A stretch of 64,000 nt of DNA from Sulfurisoma sp963709555 (GCA_963709555.1 CAVPWR010000005.1:1-64000); one strand, 5' to 3'. Shown: positions 1 through 8,600, counted from the stretch's first letter. Notes: generated from the letters alone by a model not told the origin. Numbers and translations: made by a program.

Positions 1-467
1 GGCGCAGCACGGTCTCGAGCTGGACGCCGCTGACCACGCCCTTGGGCAGCTTGAAGGAACCGCCGACGCCGATCTCGGGGCCGAAGTAGGGCTTGTAGTC
101 GTCGACCTTGCGCCGCATGTCGATTTCCTCGCGCGGCGGCTTTTCCTTGAACAGGAGTTCCGTGGTGATTTGCCGCGAGACCTCTTCGAGTTCGGGCACG
201 CTGGTGCCCGTGGCATAGCCGGCGCCGATCAGCGCACCCATGCTGGTGCCGGCGATGCAATGGACCGGCACGCGGTATTCCTCGAGCACCTTGAGCACGC
301 CGACGTGGGCCGCGCCACGCGCGCCGCCGCCGGAGAGGACGAGGCGGGAGACCTTTCGGGCGCTTCTTGTCGCCGCCTGCCGCAACGGCCGGCTCGGCCG
401 CAGCGAACGCGGGTACGGCGAACAGGGTCGCGAGCAGGGCATGGAGGAGAGTGGTGCGGCGTGTCAT
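1..467 (-). CDS. Patatin-like phospholipase, partial, with apparent frameshift
   Basis: The reverse strand encodes a patatin-family serine lipase (RssA-like) whose C-terminus lies beyond the window. The ATG at 467 opens a signal peptide (hydrophobic LLHALLATLFAVPAFA, then an Ala/Pro stretch). The catalytic part is in the next frame: the oxyanion motif GGGARG and the nucleophile motif GTSMG (Ser of the Ser-Asp dyad) are both clear, followed by KPPREEIDMRR. One excess G near 350-356 separates the signal peptide from the catalytic frame, so the intact protein would be an exported hydrolase. The start lies one base after the stop of the upstream DUF4105 gene, indicating co-transcription. Family call is secure; substrate is unknown. 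Confidence 0.8.
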   Translation of the reverse strand, partial: MTRRTTLLHALLATLFAVPAFAAAEPAVAAGGDKKRPKGLPPRPLRRRRAWRGPRRRAQGARGIPRAGPLHRRHQHGCADRRRLCHGHQRARTRRGLAANHHGTPVQGKAAARGNRHAAQGRRLQALLRPRDRRRRFLQAAQGRGQRRPARDRAA

Positions 468-468
468 G

Positions 469-1504
469 TCAGTTCGCCATGCGGATGCGGCGCGGGAAAT
501 CCGCCGCCGCGTCCGCCGCCTGAGACCGGGGATGGACGCTGGCGGCCTGCCTCGGCGTTCGAACGGCACGTTGCGGTCGAGTCGTCCCATTTCGTAGAGA
601 TGATCCGGCAAGTAGCCGCTGGCGAGCATCTTCCAGCTGAGCGGCAGGTGGTCTGGATTGACCTGGCTGTGCTGCCAGATCGCGGTGGTGCAGTTGGTCG
701 CCAGCGTATTGTAGAACTCCGGCTTGTCGCGCAGGGCGTTGATGCGGTGCATGTAGCCGAGGAAGACGTTGCGCCCGTTTTTGATCGAGCCGGGCAGGCG
801 ATAGAGATAGACGTCCTCGGGCGGGTCCTTGCGGTAGTGGTGCGCAGGCGGATCACGTCGCGCTAGTCGGCGACGACGTAGTGGAGCTCGTACTGGCGGA
901 AGAAGCCCCTGAGCGTCGAATAGCCCTCGCCCTTCTCGGTGCGCGTCTCGATGGAGATCGCCGGTGTTCGCCGTCGGCGAAGGCGAAACTCAGGAAGATG
1001 TGGGCGATCGCCGGCCCCATCCGGTCAACGGCGACGAGATCAACCCCCTCGAGCTTCTTCAGGTCGAAGCGCTTGTCGTCATCGGCCGGCGTGTAGTCGT
1101 TCTCGCTGCGGTAGGCGAAGTTGCGGATGTTGTCACCGTGACCAGATCGGCTTCGATCGTGGCATGGGGCAGGACGGCGACGTTGGTCTGCCAGTTACGG
1201 TCGTTGGATGGCTGGAGGCTCAGGAACCAGGCGAGCACGGCGGCGAACAGGGCGAAATGGGTCAGCAAGGCGTTGCGGCGCCAGCGGCCGAGGACCAGGG
1301 CGGTCAGCGCGGCAAGGGTGGCGAGGCCGAAGGCCCCCGCCAGTGCATTGCGCAGCAGCGGCTCCGGCGGACCGGCGATGGCGAGTGCCAGCGTGCCCCA
1401 GATGCCCGCGCGGCGACCAGCACCACGGCCACGGTGCTCGCGCTGAACACGGCCAGCCATCTCACGGCGGTGGCCAGCGGATGCCGCGTCACTTCGCTGC
1501 GCAT
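469..1504 (-). CDS. DUF4105 (Lnb N-terminal periplasmic domain) membrane protein, multiply frameshifted
   Basis: Pieced together across frames this is a DUF4105 protein. An N-terminal membrane region (residues about 10-90, several hydrophobic helices) precedes the periplasmic domain, which shows DRNWQTNVAVLPHA, then IRNFAYRSENDYTP, FAFADGEH and the family signature TNCTTAIWQH. The C-terminus reads RIRMAN before the stop. At least three indels are needed (near 1410, 1130 and 560, perhaps also 860-960), and total length is 3n+1. Its ATG at 1504 overlaps the end of the DUF3047 gene. DUF4105 is presumed to be a cysteine-protease-like envelope domain; the exact activity here is unknown. Sequence errors are more likely than decay because all segments keep conserved residues. 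Confidence 0.7.
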
Positions 1505-2245
1505 TCGAGCTTGATGTCGGCGTAATGGCCGACTGCCTTGGCGCCGGTGTTATCGGTGTCCGTCATCACGGCGACGCCCATCAGCGGCCCGGGCTCGGCC
1601 CCGTAGGCACGCCGGTAGTCCTCTGCGAGGTTGCGGCGTACCGTCTGCCATTGGCCCAGCCCGTTCGCGCCGGAAGCGACCACGATCATCTTGACCCGGC
1701 CGGAATGGGCGAAGGGCAGCACGCTGTCGACAGCGACCTTGTCGCTCCAGATGTACCACAGCATGGCGTAGGGCGGCGCCCTCCCCGAGACTTCTCGGCT
1801 TTCTTGAAGCGCTTTTGCTCTGCCGCCGACAGGGTGGCGGGTCACCACCGAAGCCGACGAGGACGCGCAGGGGGGCATCCTCGCGCTGCTTGTCGCGGTT
1901 GTCTGCGCCGGGAACCAGCGCGTCTGTTTTCCAGCGCCAGCTAAGCATCGCTGGCGTCGGCAAGGGCGGTTCGAGGTAGGTCAGATAAAACGAGGCCGCG
2001 CCATCCGCCGTGGCGCGCAGCACCGTGCGGCCATCTTCCTGGAGCAGCGTATAGGCGGTGTCGCGTTTGAGCTTCGACATCGGCGCGTGTTTCCATGGGG
2101 CTCCACCCTGGCCAAAAGCGAGGCTGCGCGGCTCGCAGCCTGCGGCTGCACTGGCGGGCGCCGCGGCGGCCAGCGTGGTACAGGCCAGCAGACATGCCGG
2201 CAAGAGGCCGGACAACCATCGCTTGCTGAAGTTTCTGCAGAACAT
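1489..2245 (-). CDS. DUF3047 exported protein, frameshifted
   Basis: An exported DUF3047 protein. The start MFCRNF at 2245 has a GGAG six bases upstream; an in-frame ATG at 2257 is possible but less well placed. A signal peptide (LLPACLLACTTLAAAAPASA) is followed by family blocks: LSWRWKTDALVPGADN, REDAPLRVLVGFGGD, and after the break YAMLWYIWSDK, VVASGANGLGQW and GVAVMTDTDNTG. The middle (about 1790-1870) is out of frame; total length is 3n+1, consistent with one net extra base. The stop overlaps the DUF4105 start by 16 bases. Function unknown; probably periplasmic and co-expressed with the DUF4105 and patatin genes. Confidence 0.75.
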
Positions 2246-2306
2246 CGTATGCTCCATGACTGTATTCAGGCTCGGCCGGCCGGGCAACACGCCGCGACTG
2301 TCCAAG

Positions 2307-2795
2307 TTATTGCACCAGCGGCACTTCGGCCATGATCTCGTACTTGACGATGGCACGCACCTTGTTCTCGAGCTGCATGTAGCGTGCGAGCTTGCGTCCG
2401 GGCAATATCCTGCCGAACCTGGGAACGAACGCACTCTTGAGTTTGACCTCGGCTTGCTCGATCGCCAGATGGCGGCGCAGCAGTTCGGTGGCCTTCGCGT
2501 CCGTCAGCGTATTGGCCTTGTATTCCCTGGCGTAGGCGACGATGGCCAGCGTCAGCTGGTCGTTGATCTTGTCCAGTTCCTTCTGGTATGCCGCATACAG
2601 TGGCCAGAACGCTTTAGCTTCGGACTCCGTCAGGTCCATGTTCGCGGCCACCAGCGCCTTCTTGTCGCCCTTGAGCTGCACACGCAGCGTCTGCATGCTG
2701 TCGAGCGCCTTGGCGGTCGTCGCATCCGTCTGGGCCAATGCCGGGCCGCAGGCGAGCAGCGCGACTGCAAGCAATGCCATGCGTAGAGCGGTCAT
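2307..2795 (-). CDS. Periplasmic Spy/CpxP-like helical protein
   Basis: A 162-residue exported protein. MTALRMALLAVALLACGPALA is a signal peptide with a likely cut before QTDAT. The start at 2795 is chosen because GAGGA lies about seven bases upstream; the reading frame extends further but without a ribosome site. The mature part is rich in Ala, Lys, Leu and Glu, with FWPLYAAYQKELDKIND and LRRHLAIEQAEVKLK, a predicted helical hairpin as in Spy/CpxP periplasmic chaperones or stress sensors. No enzymatic motif is visible. Similarity to Spy is by pattern only, so the role is an inference. Confidence 0.6.
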   Translation of the reverse strand: MTALRMALLAVALLACGPALAQTDATTAKALDSMQTLRVQLKGDKKALVAANMDLTESEAKAFWPLYAAYQKELDKINDQLTLAIVAYAREYKANTLTDAKATELLRRHLAIEQAEVKLKSAFVPRFGRILPGRKLARYMQLENKVRAIVKYEIMAEVPLVQ

Positions 2796-2970
2796 GCTGT
2801 TTTCCTCAAGTCCGGGGGAGGGAAGGGTATCAAACACATCGATCCTGCAAGGCGCAAAGTGTCAAATTCGAGCATTCCCGCAGCCACTTAACGCCTTGAG
2901 CTTGGGACTATACTAGCGCGCGCTGCTTTCACAGCAAGCCATTCCATCAATCCCAAGGAGTAAGACCCCC

Positions 2971-3576
2971 ATGCGTAAATCGATGATGACCGGACTTTTC
3001 GTGCTGACCTGCGCGGCCATGCCCGCGTTCGCCCAGCAGGCTCCTGTTGCAACTGGTGTAAAGGCCAGCGAACCCGGCAAGGCCGTGGCGGCCGAGACGA
3101 TCACGGCCTCCGTCGTGGTCACCGCGATCGACAAGGCCACGCGCAAGCTGACGCTCAAGGACGCCAGCGGCAAGGTGTTCGATCTGACCGCCGGCGATGA
3201 AGTCAAGAACTTCGCCCAGATCAAGGTCGGCGACGAGGTCGTGATCGAGTACTTGCGCGCGCTGAGCATGGAGCTCAAGAAGGGCGGCAAGGTTCGCGAG
3301 CGTCACGATGTCTCCGACGCAGTGCGCGCCAAGCCGGGCGAGAAGCCCGCCGCCGCCGTCGGCCGCCGCGTCACGATCATCGCCGATGTCATCGACGTCA
3401 ACGAGGCGAAGAAGACCATTACCCTCAAGGGCCCGAAGGGCAATGTCGTCGAACTCGACGTCAAGAACCCCGACCACTTCAAGGTGGTGAAGAAGGGCGA
3501 CCAGGTCGAGGTCGACTATGTCGAGGCGCTCGCCCTCTCCGTGCAGCCGGCACCGAAAAAAGACGCCAAGAAGTAA
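2971..3576 (+). CDS. Exported protein with two tandem beta-rich domains
   Basis: A 201-residue secreted protein; signal peptide MRKSMMTGLFVLTCAAMPAFA, cleavage before QQAP. AAGGAG lies seven bases before the ATG. The mature protein holds two related copies of about 65 residues. Copy one has TRKLTLKDASGKVFDL and KVGDEVVIEYLRALSMEL; copy two has KKTITLKGPKGNVVEL and KKGDQVEVDYVEALALSV. Each resembles a small beta-barrel of a kind often found in periplasmic binding or adaptor proteins. The copies align without large gaps, so an internal duplication is clear. Function is unknown. A strong terminator follows 28 bases downstream, so the gene is probably a single transcription unit. Confidence 0.75.
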   Translation: MRKSMMTGLFVLTCAAMPAFAQQAPVATGVKASEPGKAVAAETITASVVVTAIDKATRKLTLKDASGKVFDLTAGDEVKNFAQIKVGDEVVIEYLRALSMELKKGGKVRERHDVSDAVRAKPGEKPAAAVGRRVTIIADVIDVNEAKKTITLKGPKGNVVELDVKNPDHFKVVKKGDQVEVDYVEALALSVQPAPKKDAKK

Positions 3577-3603
3577 TGGCAGAGGGGCCGACGCTCCTCC
3601 CGA

Positions 3604-3642
3604 AAACGAAAACGCCTGCCACTGTGGCAGGCGTTTTCGTTT
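3604..3642. terminator. Bidirectional intrinsic terminator
   Basis: An 18-bp perfect stem with a 3-nt loop (CTG). The core is CGCCTGCCA/TGGCAGGCG, flanked by A-rich and T-rich arms (AAACGAAAA/TTTTCGTTT). The symmetrical A/T arms let it serve both the plus-strand gene ending at 3576 and the minus-strand lipoprotein gene ending at 3660. Confidence 0.85.
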
Positions 3643-3659
3643 CTGCTGTGCCCGCGCCG

Positions 3660-3911
3660 CTAGGGTTGCCGCTCGGGGCAGCTCAGTACGCACATGTTGA
3701 GTGTGGACACGCAGTTGTTCTTGGACGAGTGCAACCAGGCGAGATCCATGCAGGAAGCGTGGTTGGCGACGCAGCTCCGGGTGCAGAAACCGTCGCGGGC
3801 GGAGAAGGTCGCGTCGTCGATGCGCGGTACGTCGGCGCATCCGGTTAGCGTCGTGGTCAGCACCAGCGCCGACAGTGTCATCCTGATCTTTTCGCGTGAG
3901 CTGGAAAGCAT
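3660..3911 (-). CDS. Small cysteine-rich lipoprotein
   Basis: A short exported lipoprotein of 83 residues. The hydrophobic stretch MTLSALVLTTTLTGC contains a lipobox (LTGC) for lipid attachment. The mature part has five more cysteines (CTRSC, SCMD, NNCV, MCVLSC), which suggests disulphide bonding in the periplasm. The start at 3911 is assumed from a GGGG stretch upstream; an in-frame ATG at 3881 gives a shorter n-region. No known domain was recognised. It shares the bidirectional terminator at 3604-3642 and lies just downstream of the two-component system on the same strand, with which it may be transcribed. Confidence 0.6.
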   Translation of the reverse strand: MLSSSREKIRMTLSALVLTTTLTGCADVPRIDDATFSARDGFCTRSCVANHASCMDLAWLHSSKNNCVSTLNMCVLSCPERQP

Positions 3912-4026
3912 GGAAACCCCATGTCTTGTTGAATATTGGCGAGTGCCGCTCATTCATTGTCCCGGTATGGTATCAACAACTTCATCCAACGGTGCCTGGT
4001 GAATCGCGGCATGGACGCCGTACGGC

Positions 4027-5337
4027 TCACAGGATCAGCCTTGCTTCGGTACCGCCGCCGGGGCGCCCATCCAGCTCGATTCGCCAGCCGTGGGCATCGG
4101 CCAACTGCTTGGCAATGGCGAGCCCGAGGCCGCTGCCGCCGGTAGCATCGCTGCGTGACGATTCGATGCGGTAGAAGGGGCGGAACACCGCTTGCCGCTG
4201 ATCGGGCGCAATGCCAGGGCCGTGGTCGAGTATGCGGATGACGTTGTACTGCCCGCTGCATTCGCATTCCACGGTCACCGGTTCAGGAGCGCCATAGCGG
4301 ATCGCGTTCTGGACCAGATTGTCGATAATCCGCCGCAGCGCCAGCGGCGCGCAGACTTTCAGGCATGGCGCAGGGGATGTCCAGTTGACCGTCGCACCGC
4401 CGGCCCGGGCACCGTCGACCACCTCGCCGGCCACGGCGCAGACATCGATGGTTTGCCACTCCTCCTGCTGCAGGCCTCGGGCGAGATCGAGGAACTCGCC
4501 GATCAGCTGGTTCATCTCCTCCACGTCGTGATGCATGCGCGCCGACAGCTTCTCCGGCACATCCGGCGGCAGCAGTGCCAGCGCGAGCCGCATGCGTGCC
4601 AGCGGCGTGCGCAGATCATGTGAGACACCCGCAAGCAAGGTGGTGCGGGTCGCCAGCGACTCCCGCACCTGCCGCGCCATTTCGTTCAATGCACGGGCCA
4701 GCCCGGCGATTTCCCGCGGGCCCGTTTCCGGGAGCGCGTCGGGAATCTTGCCCTGCCCCACGTCGGCGACGGCCTGTTCGAAGCGGCCAAGCGGCTTCAC
4801 TGCGCGGCGCGCCAGCCAGGCGGCTGCCGATATGGCGAGGGCAATCCCCAATGCCAGGGAGATCACCAGGGTAAAGAGTGGCCTGGCCTTCATCCGTTCC
4901 AACGGGAAGCCTACCGACATCGCGCCCTCCCCGGCGGGCAGGGAAACCCAGTACCAGTCCTCGCCGCCGATGATTTCATGCACCAGGTGGTTCATTTGTC
5001 CCGTCTTTTCGGCAAGTTCTTGTTCCAGGAACTGGAAATAGGGCATGTGCCATTCGTCAAGGCACGCCCCCGGTGGCTCGGCGCGCAGGGCCAGTTGGTG
5101 CGTCCTTGCCAGCTCGAGCTCGAAAGCGGGCCGGGTTTCCGGCGGGAGTTCGCCCCACGTCTGGGCCGACAGCACCATCAGGCCGGCCAGGTCGGAAGCT
5201 GCGCGTTGCGCCATCGGCACGATCAGGAAGGCGAGGACGGCGGCCGCGACGACCAGTTCGAGCAGGATGAAAACCAGCGTCAGCTGCAGGGCGTACTGCA
5301 GCGTCAGGCCGGCTCCGCCGGGAGCACGGCGCTTCAT
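4027..5337 (-). CDS. EnvZ/OmpB-type sensor histidine kinase
   Basis: A 436-residue membrane sensor kinase. TM1 (about 15-42) and TM2 (about 154-175) enclose a periplasmic sensor of roughly 110 residues that contains one Cys and many acidic and aromatic residues. A HAMP linker follows (RRAVKPLGRFEQA). The H-box VSHDLRTPLARMR places the phosphorylated His at 240; the N-box NLVQNAIRYG (Asn344) and ATP lid motifs DHGPGI and GGSGLGL are intact. It starts within the last codons of the response regulator gene (4-base overlap), so the two are translationally coupled. The signal is unknown. The divergent neighbours at 6210 onward are candidate targets. Confidence 0.93.
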   Translation of the reverse strand: MKRRAPGGAGLTLQYALQLTLVFILLELVVAAAVLAFLIVPMAQRAASDLAGLMVLSAQTWGELPPETRPAFELELARTHQLALRAEPPGACLDEWHMPYFQFLEQELAEKTGQMNHLVHEIIGGEDWYWVSLPAGEGAMSVGFPLERMKARPLFTLVISLALGIALAISAAAWLARRAVKPLGRFEQAVADVGQGKIPDALPETGPREIAGLARALNEMARQVRESLATRTTLLAGVSHDLRTPLARMRLALALLPPDVPEKLSARMHHDVEEMNQLIGEFLDLARGLQQEEWQTIDVCAVAGEVVDGARAGGATVNWTSPAPCLKVCAPLALRRIIDNLVQNAIRYGAPEPVTVECECSGQYNVIRILDHGPGIAPDQRQAVFRPFYRIESSRSDATGGSGLGLAIAKQLADAHGWRIELDGRPGGGTEARLIL

Positions 5338-6044
5338 CCCTCCATGCCCAGCGGATTGAAAAGATAGCCCTTGCCGCGAACCGTGCGAATGTACGCCGGC
5401 GCAGCCGGATCGACCTCGATCTTGTGGCGCAGCCGGGTGACCCGAATGTCGATGCTGCGGTCGAATGGATCGCGGTCGAGGCCTCGCAGCAGGTCCAGGA
5501 GGGCGTCACGGGAAAGAACGCGGTTGGGTCGTTCCACGAAGACGCGCAGCAAGTCGAATTCCGCGCCGGGGAGATGCACCTCGGTGCCATCGCGCAACAG
5601 GCGTTGGCCAGCGATGTCGATCGTGAAAGGGCCGAATGACCGTGCAGGCGACAAATGGTTGTGCTCGCTCGTGTCACTGCGGGCGCGCCGTACCAAGGCG
5701 CGCAGCCGGGCGAGCAGTTCACGCGGGCTGAAAGGCTTGGGCAGATAGTCGTCGGCGCCCACCTCCAGGCCCACCACGCGATCGACTTCTTCGCCGCGGG
5801 CGGACAGCATCAGGATGGGCACTTCGGAATGGCTCCGGAGTTCCCGGGCCAGGGTCAGGCCGTCTTCCCCCGGCAGCATGAGATCGAGCACGATGGCACT
5901 CGGCATCTTTTGCTCGATCGCGAGCCGCATCGCCGGACCGTCGCTGACGGTTTCCACCGAAAAGCCATTGACCGCCAGATAGTCCGACAGAAGCTCGCGC
6001 AGCGCCGGATCGTCATCGACCACGAGGATGCTGGGACACGACAT
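5334..6044 (-). CDS. OmpR/PhoB-family response regulator
   Basis: A 236-residue response regulator. The receiver domain has the acidic pocket VVDDD (residues 8-12), phospho-acceptor Asp54 (VLDLMLPGEDG), the switch Ser81 and Lys103 (KPF). The winged-helix DNA-binding domain ends with the classical DIRVTRLRHKIEVD and RTVRGKGYLF. It is the first gene of the two-gene operon with the sensor kinase. The upstream intergenic region carries three tandem 10-bp repeats (6095-6123), the spacing expected for an OmpR-type dimer or oligomer, so autoregulation and control of the divergent secreted-protein genes is plausible. Confidence 0.95.
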   Translation of the reverse strand: MSCPSILVVDDDPALRELLSDYLAVNGFSVETVSDGPAMRLAIEQKMPSAIVLDLMLPGEDGLTLARELRSHSEVPILMLSARGEEVDRVVGLEVGADDYLPKPFSPRELLARLRALVRRARSDTSEHNHLSPARSFGPFTIDIAGQRLLRDGTEVHLPGAEFDLLRVFVERPNRVLSRDALLDLLRGLDRDPFDRSIDIRVTRLRHKIEVDPAAPAYIRTVRGKGYLFNPLGMEG

Positions 6045-6094
6045 AGATTCAGTATAGCCGAGGCATATTTCCGGCGGAAATTATTGGGCCGGCG

Positions 6095-6123
6095 AACGGA
6101 AACAAACGGAAACAAACGGAAAC
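6095..6123. promoter_or_regulatory. Three tandem 10-bp repeats, candidate response-regulator site
   Basis: The unit AACGGAAACA occurs three times head to tail (last copy one base short) in the 165-bp gap between the response regulator and the divergent secreted-protein gene. One helical turn per repeat is the arrangement bound by OmpR/PhoB-family proteins. A related CGGAAAT lies at 6075. The link to this regulator is inferred from position only. Confidence 0.5.
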
Positions 6124-6209
6124 CGTCTGCTACGCGCCCGACATCGCGCGGCAACGACCAACGCCGAAAATGCAACCAAACGTAAAAGACAAGCAGGAGA
6201 GTTGCAGCG

Positions 6210-6578
6210 ATGTTGTCCCGCGTTTCATCAGGCTTCGTGCTCATTGCCGGACTCATGATCGGGGCGACATCGCTGGCGGATGAGAAAGCGGTTAATGCGG
6301 ATCAAGCGAATTCGGCGCAGCGCCCGATGAACCTGTCCCTGCCGCGCGATGGAGTACCGGGGAGTGGGAGCGTTGTGCAACAGAGCCTGAATTCTCCGTC
6401 AAGCGCAGGGACGGCACAAGCAGTCGGCGAGTTTCGCAGCGGCATACCCGGCCTGGATGTGCAGTTGTCCCAGCCCTACGGAACGGGCTTCGAGGCGAGG
6501 CAGCGCAGCACCGAGGGAGCGACTAAAGGCCGCGGCGGCAGTCAGGGCACGGGCAAGGCAAGCGGACGGACGCATTGA
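6210..6578 (+). CDS. Small exported protein of unknown function
   Basis: A 122-residue protein with a signal peptide (MLSRVSSGFVLIAGLMIGATSLA, cut before DEKA). GGAG sits upstream of the ATG at 6210. The mature chain is Ser/Gly/Gln-rich, without cysteine or recognisable domain, and ends in a Gly/Ser/Lys tail. It is the first gene after the tandem repeats and is divergent from the two-component system. It is followed 31 bases later by the Gly/Gln-rich protein gene, so the two are probably co-transcribed. The family was not recognised. Confidence 0.6.
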   Translation: MLSRVSSGFVLIAGLMIGATSLADEKAVNADQANSAQRPMNLSLPRDGVPGSGSVVQQSLNSPSSAGTAQAVGEFRSGIPGLDVQLSQPYGTGFEARQRSTEGATKGRGGSQGTGKASGRTH

Positions 6579-6609
6579 TAGCGAATCATCAGAAGGAAAG
6601 GAATACACC

Positions 6610-7134
6610 ATGAAAACAACGCTGAAGGTTCTCGCAGTCGCAATTGCCGCAACGTTTGCCGTCGCCGGCACGGTACAGGGCGCTGGTGGGGGAGGCGGTG
6701 GCGGAGGTGGCGGTGGCGGAGGTTCCGGCGGAGGCGGCTTCGGCGGTGCGGGAGGGATGGGTGGCTATGGCAAGGGTGATGCCGCGCAAAGCCAGACCAA
6801 GGAACAGACCAAGGAACAGACCAAGGAACAGACGCAGACCCGCGAGCAACAGGGGGATGGATCAGGCGCTGGCAACAAAGCTCAGACACAGCAGCGCGAA
6901 CGCGTGCAGCAGACCACCCAACAGCAGACCCAGCAGCAGGGCGGCGGCCAGAAGGCTCAGACACAACAGCAGACCAAGCAGCAAACTAAGCAGCAAACCA
7001 AACAGCAGACCCAGCAGGGCGATGGTTCAGGCGCTGGCGGCAAAGCCCAGACCCAGCAGCAGACCAAACAACAGACACAGCAACAAACACAGCAACAGAC
7101 GGAGCAGCAGCTCCAGACGCAACAGGCCAAGTAA
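6610..7134 (+). CDS. Exported low-complexity Gly-rich/Gln-rich protein
   Basis: A 174-residue secreted protein. MKTTLKVLAVAIAATFAVAGTVQG is a signal peptide, and AAGGAA precedes the ATG at 6610. The mature N-terminus is an almost pure Gly run with Ser and Phe interruptions. Then come four TKEQ/TQTREQ-type repeats, two copies of a unit reading GDGSGAG(N/G)KAQTQQ, and long blocks of TKQQ and TQQQ. There is no Cys and no hydrophobic core, so the chain is probably disordered or fibre-forming at the cell surface. Its place just upstream of the electron-conduit genes suggests an extracellular-matrix role, but this is an inference. Confidence 0.65.
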   Translation: MKTTLKVLAVAIAATFAVAGTVQGAGGGGGGGGGGGGGSGGGGFGGAGGMGGYGKGDAAQSQTKEQTKEQTKEQTQTREQQGDGSGAGNKAQTQQRERVQQTTQQQTQQQGGGQKAQTQQQTKQQTKQQTKQQTQQGDGSGAGGKAQTQQQTKQQTQQQTQQQTEQQLQTQQAK

Positions 7135-7192
7135 TTCGTGAAATGGGTTTTGTAGAGGCGGGGGGGGAGTGTTTACTTCCGCACAGCAACAT

Positions 7193-7220
7193 GAAGTAGT
7201 CGAGTTGAAGTAGTCGAGTT
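7193..7220 (+). repeat. 14-bp tandem duplication
   Basis: GAAGTAGTCGAGTT occurs twice in direct tandem in the leader of the next gene, 27 bases before its start codon. It may affect the 5' untranslated region or be a slippage product. Confidence 0.6.
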
Positions 7221-7247
7221 AGTTGAAACTTTAAAGAGGATCATAAA

Positions 7248-8541
7248 ATGACATACGCTTTCGACAACGTGAAAAAAGTGGTGGTGCTTGGAACGGCAGT
7301 CTTTGCGGTTGCGGCCATTCCGGCGCTGTTGAGTCGCGACACCAGTTTCGACCTGGGCGTGATCACCTCGGCGCAGGCCCAGGAAGACCACGCGGCGAGC
7401 AAGAAGGGCACCGGCGCCGGTAACAAGGGTCCGGGCGCAGGTCAGGGTGTTGGTACGGGCAAGGCGAATGGTGGTACTGCCCAGGGCAGCAAGTCGGTAG
7501 AGTCTCTGCTGAAGGGCAGTTCGACCAGCGCCAAGGGTCAGGGTGGTCCAAGCGCAGATTCTGACCGTCCGCCCACAGCCGGCATCAAGGGCGGCAAGGG
7601 TGGCGGCGGTGGCAAGCCGGTCGGTGGTGGCACCAAGAAGGGTGACCAGCTTGGCGACATTTTTGTGCTGATCCGCAATCCGGTTACCGGCGCTGCGATT
7701 CTGGATGCTGCCGGGCTACCGCTGGTGCAGGCCTACACCAAGGATGCAGCGGGCAATCTGGTCCTGCTTCCGGGGCAATCCATCCCGCGTGATGCGGAAG
7801 GCAATCTGTTCGACCACGCTTGCGGACGGCACCCCGGTGTTCTCGAGCGCAGTCGAATTCGGCCGCCTGAGCGTCGCTCGTTCGCCGGACAAGGTGCTGG
7901 ACAAATCGATGGCCGAGGCGCTGAAGAAGCTGGTTGCTGCAGATGCCAGCCCGACGGATAACATCGCTGTCGTCCTCGATACGGCTGGCCGTTTGGCCAT
8001 CGCAACGACAACGATCGACCCTGTGACCGGTCTGCCGGTGACGACCGTCAAGGCGATCGACTCGCCGCTCGAGAATCTGGCGCTGTACAAGGCAATCGCC
8101 AACCTGACCGGAACTGACCGTACGATTTCGGTTGCTGTACCAGCCTCCAAGGATGGCACTACGCCTGCGAGTACCATCACGTGGACAGTACCGGCCTCCA
8201 TCAACATCGACCTGCTCAAGGCGACGGTGCTCGCGGCAGCCGCGGACAAGACCGGTACGATCTCGCTGGATACGGTGATGTACAACAATGCGATCGTCGG
8301 GGCGACTGACGACCTGAGTACCTTCAGCTATGATCGCAAAGCCACCTACAAAGACCTCGTTGTCACCGTGTTGATCAAGCAGGCTGATGGTGTTACCTTC
8401 ATTGCAACGCCGGTTAACGTCTATGAGGTTGTCTTCAGTAATACGAATGACACGACGGCGACCGGGGCAGCCGATTTTGCCACGGCGGCCAACGATGCAC
8501 TGCAGGTGCTGGAATACGTGCATGACAACGCAGTCAAGTAG
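7248..8541 (+). CDS. Large exported Gly-rich protein with beta-rich C-terminal region (one frameshift)
   Basis: An exported protein of about 430 residues. After a hydrophobic segment (KKVVVLGTAVFAVAAIPALL) and a likely cut after AQA, residues 45-130 are rich in Gly, Lys and Ser (KGTGAGNKGPGAG). The rest is beta-type: GDIFVLIRNPVTGAAILD, then LADGTPVFSSAVEFGRLSV, a long Thr/Val/Asp-rich region, and a C-terminal AADFATAANDALQVLEYVHDN. One extra C near 7814 breaks the frame between NLFD and TLADGT; length is 3n+1. AGAGGA precedes the start. The family was not recognised. A copy of its C-terminal end lies 100 bases downstream. Confidence 0.65.
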
Positions 8542-8600
8542 CCAGCGCCCGAGTCAGGTGGACTTGATCGTCTGACACAGGGGTTGATTGCAGGAAGTCA

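Noticed and set aside
2947..3957. Long minus-strand open frame of 336 codons opposite the duplicated-domain protein
   Set aside because: It crosses a strong terminator, has an Arg/Asp/His-rich composition typical of antisense frames, and the plus-strand gene has a signal peptide and ribosome site.
7810..7820. Programmed ribosomal frameshift in the 7248 gene
   Set aside because: No slippery heptamer or downstream pseudoknot; the single extra base fits the 3n+1 pattern seen in many other genes.
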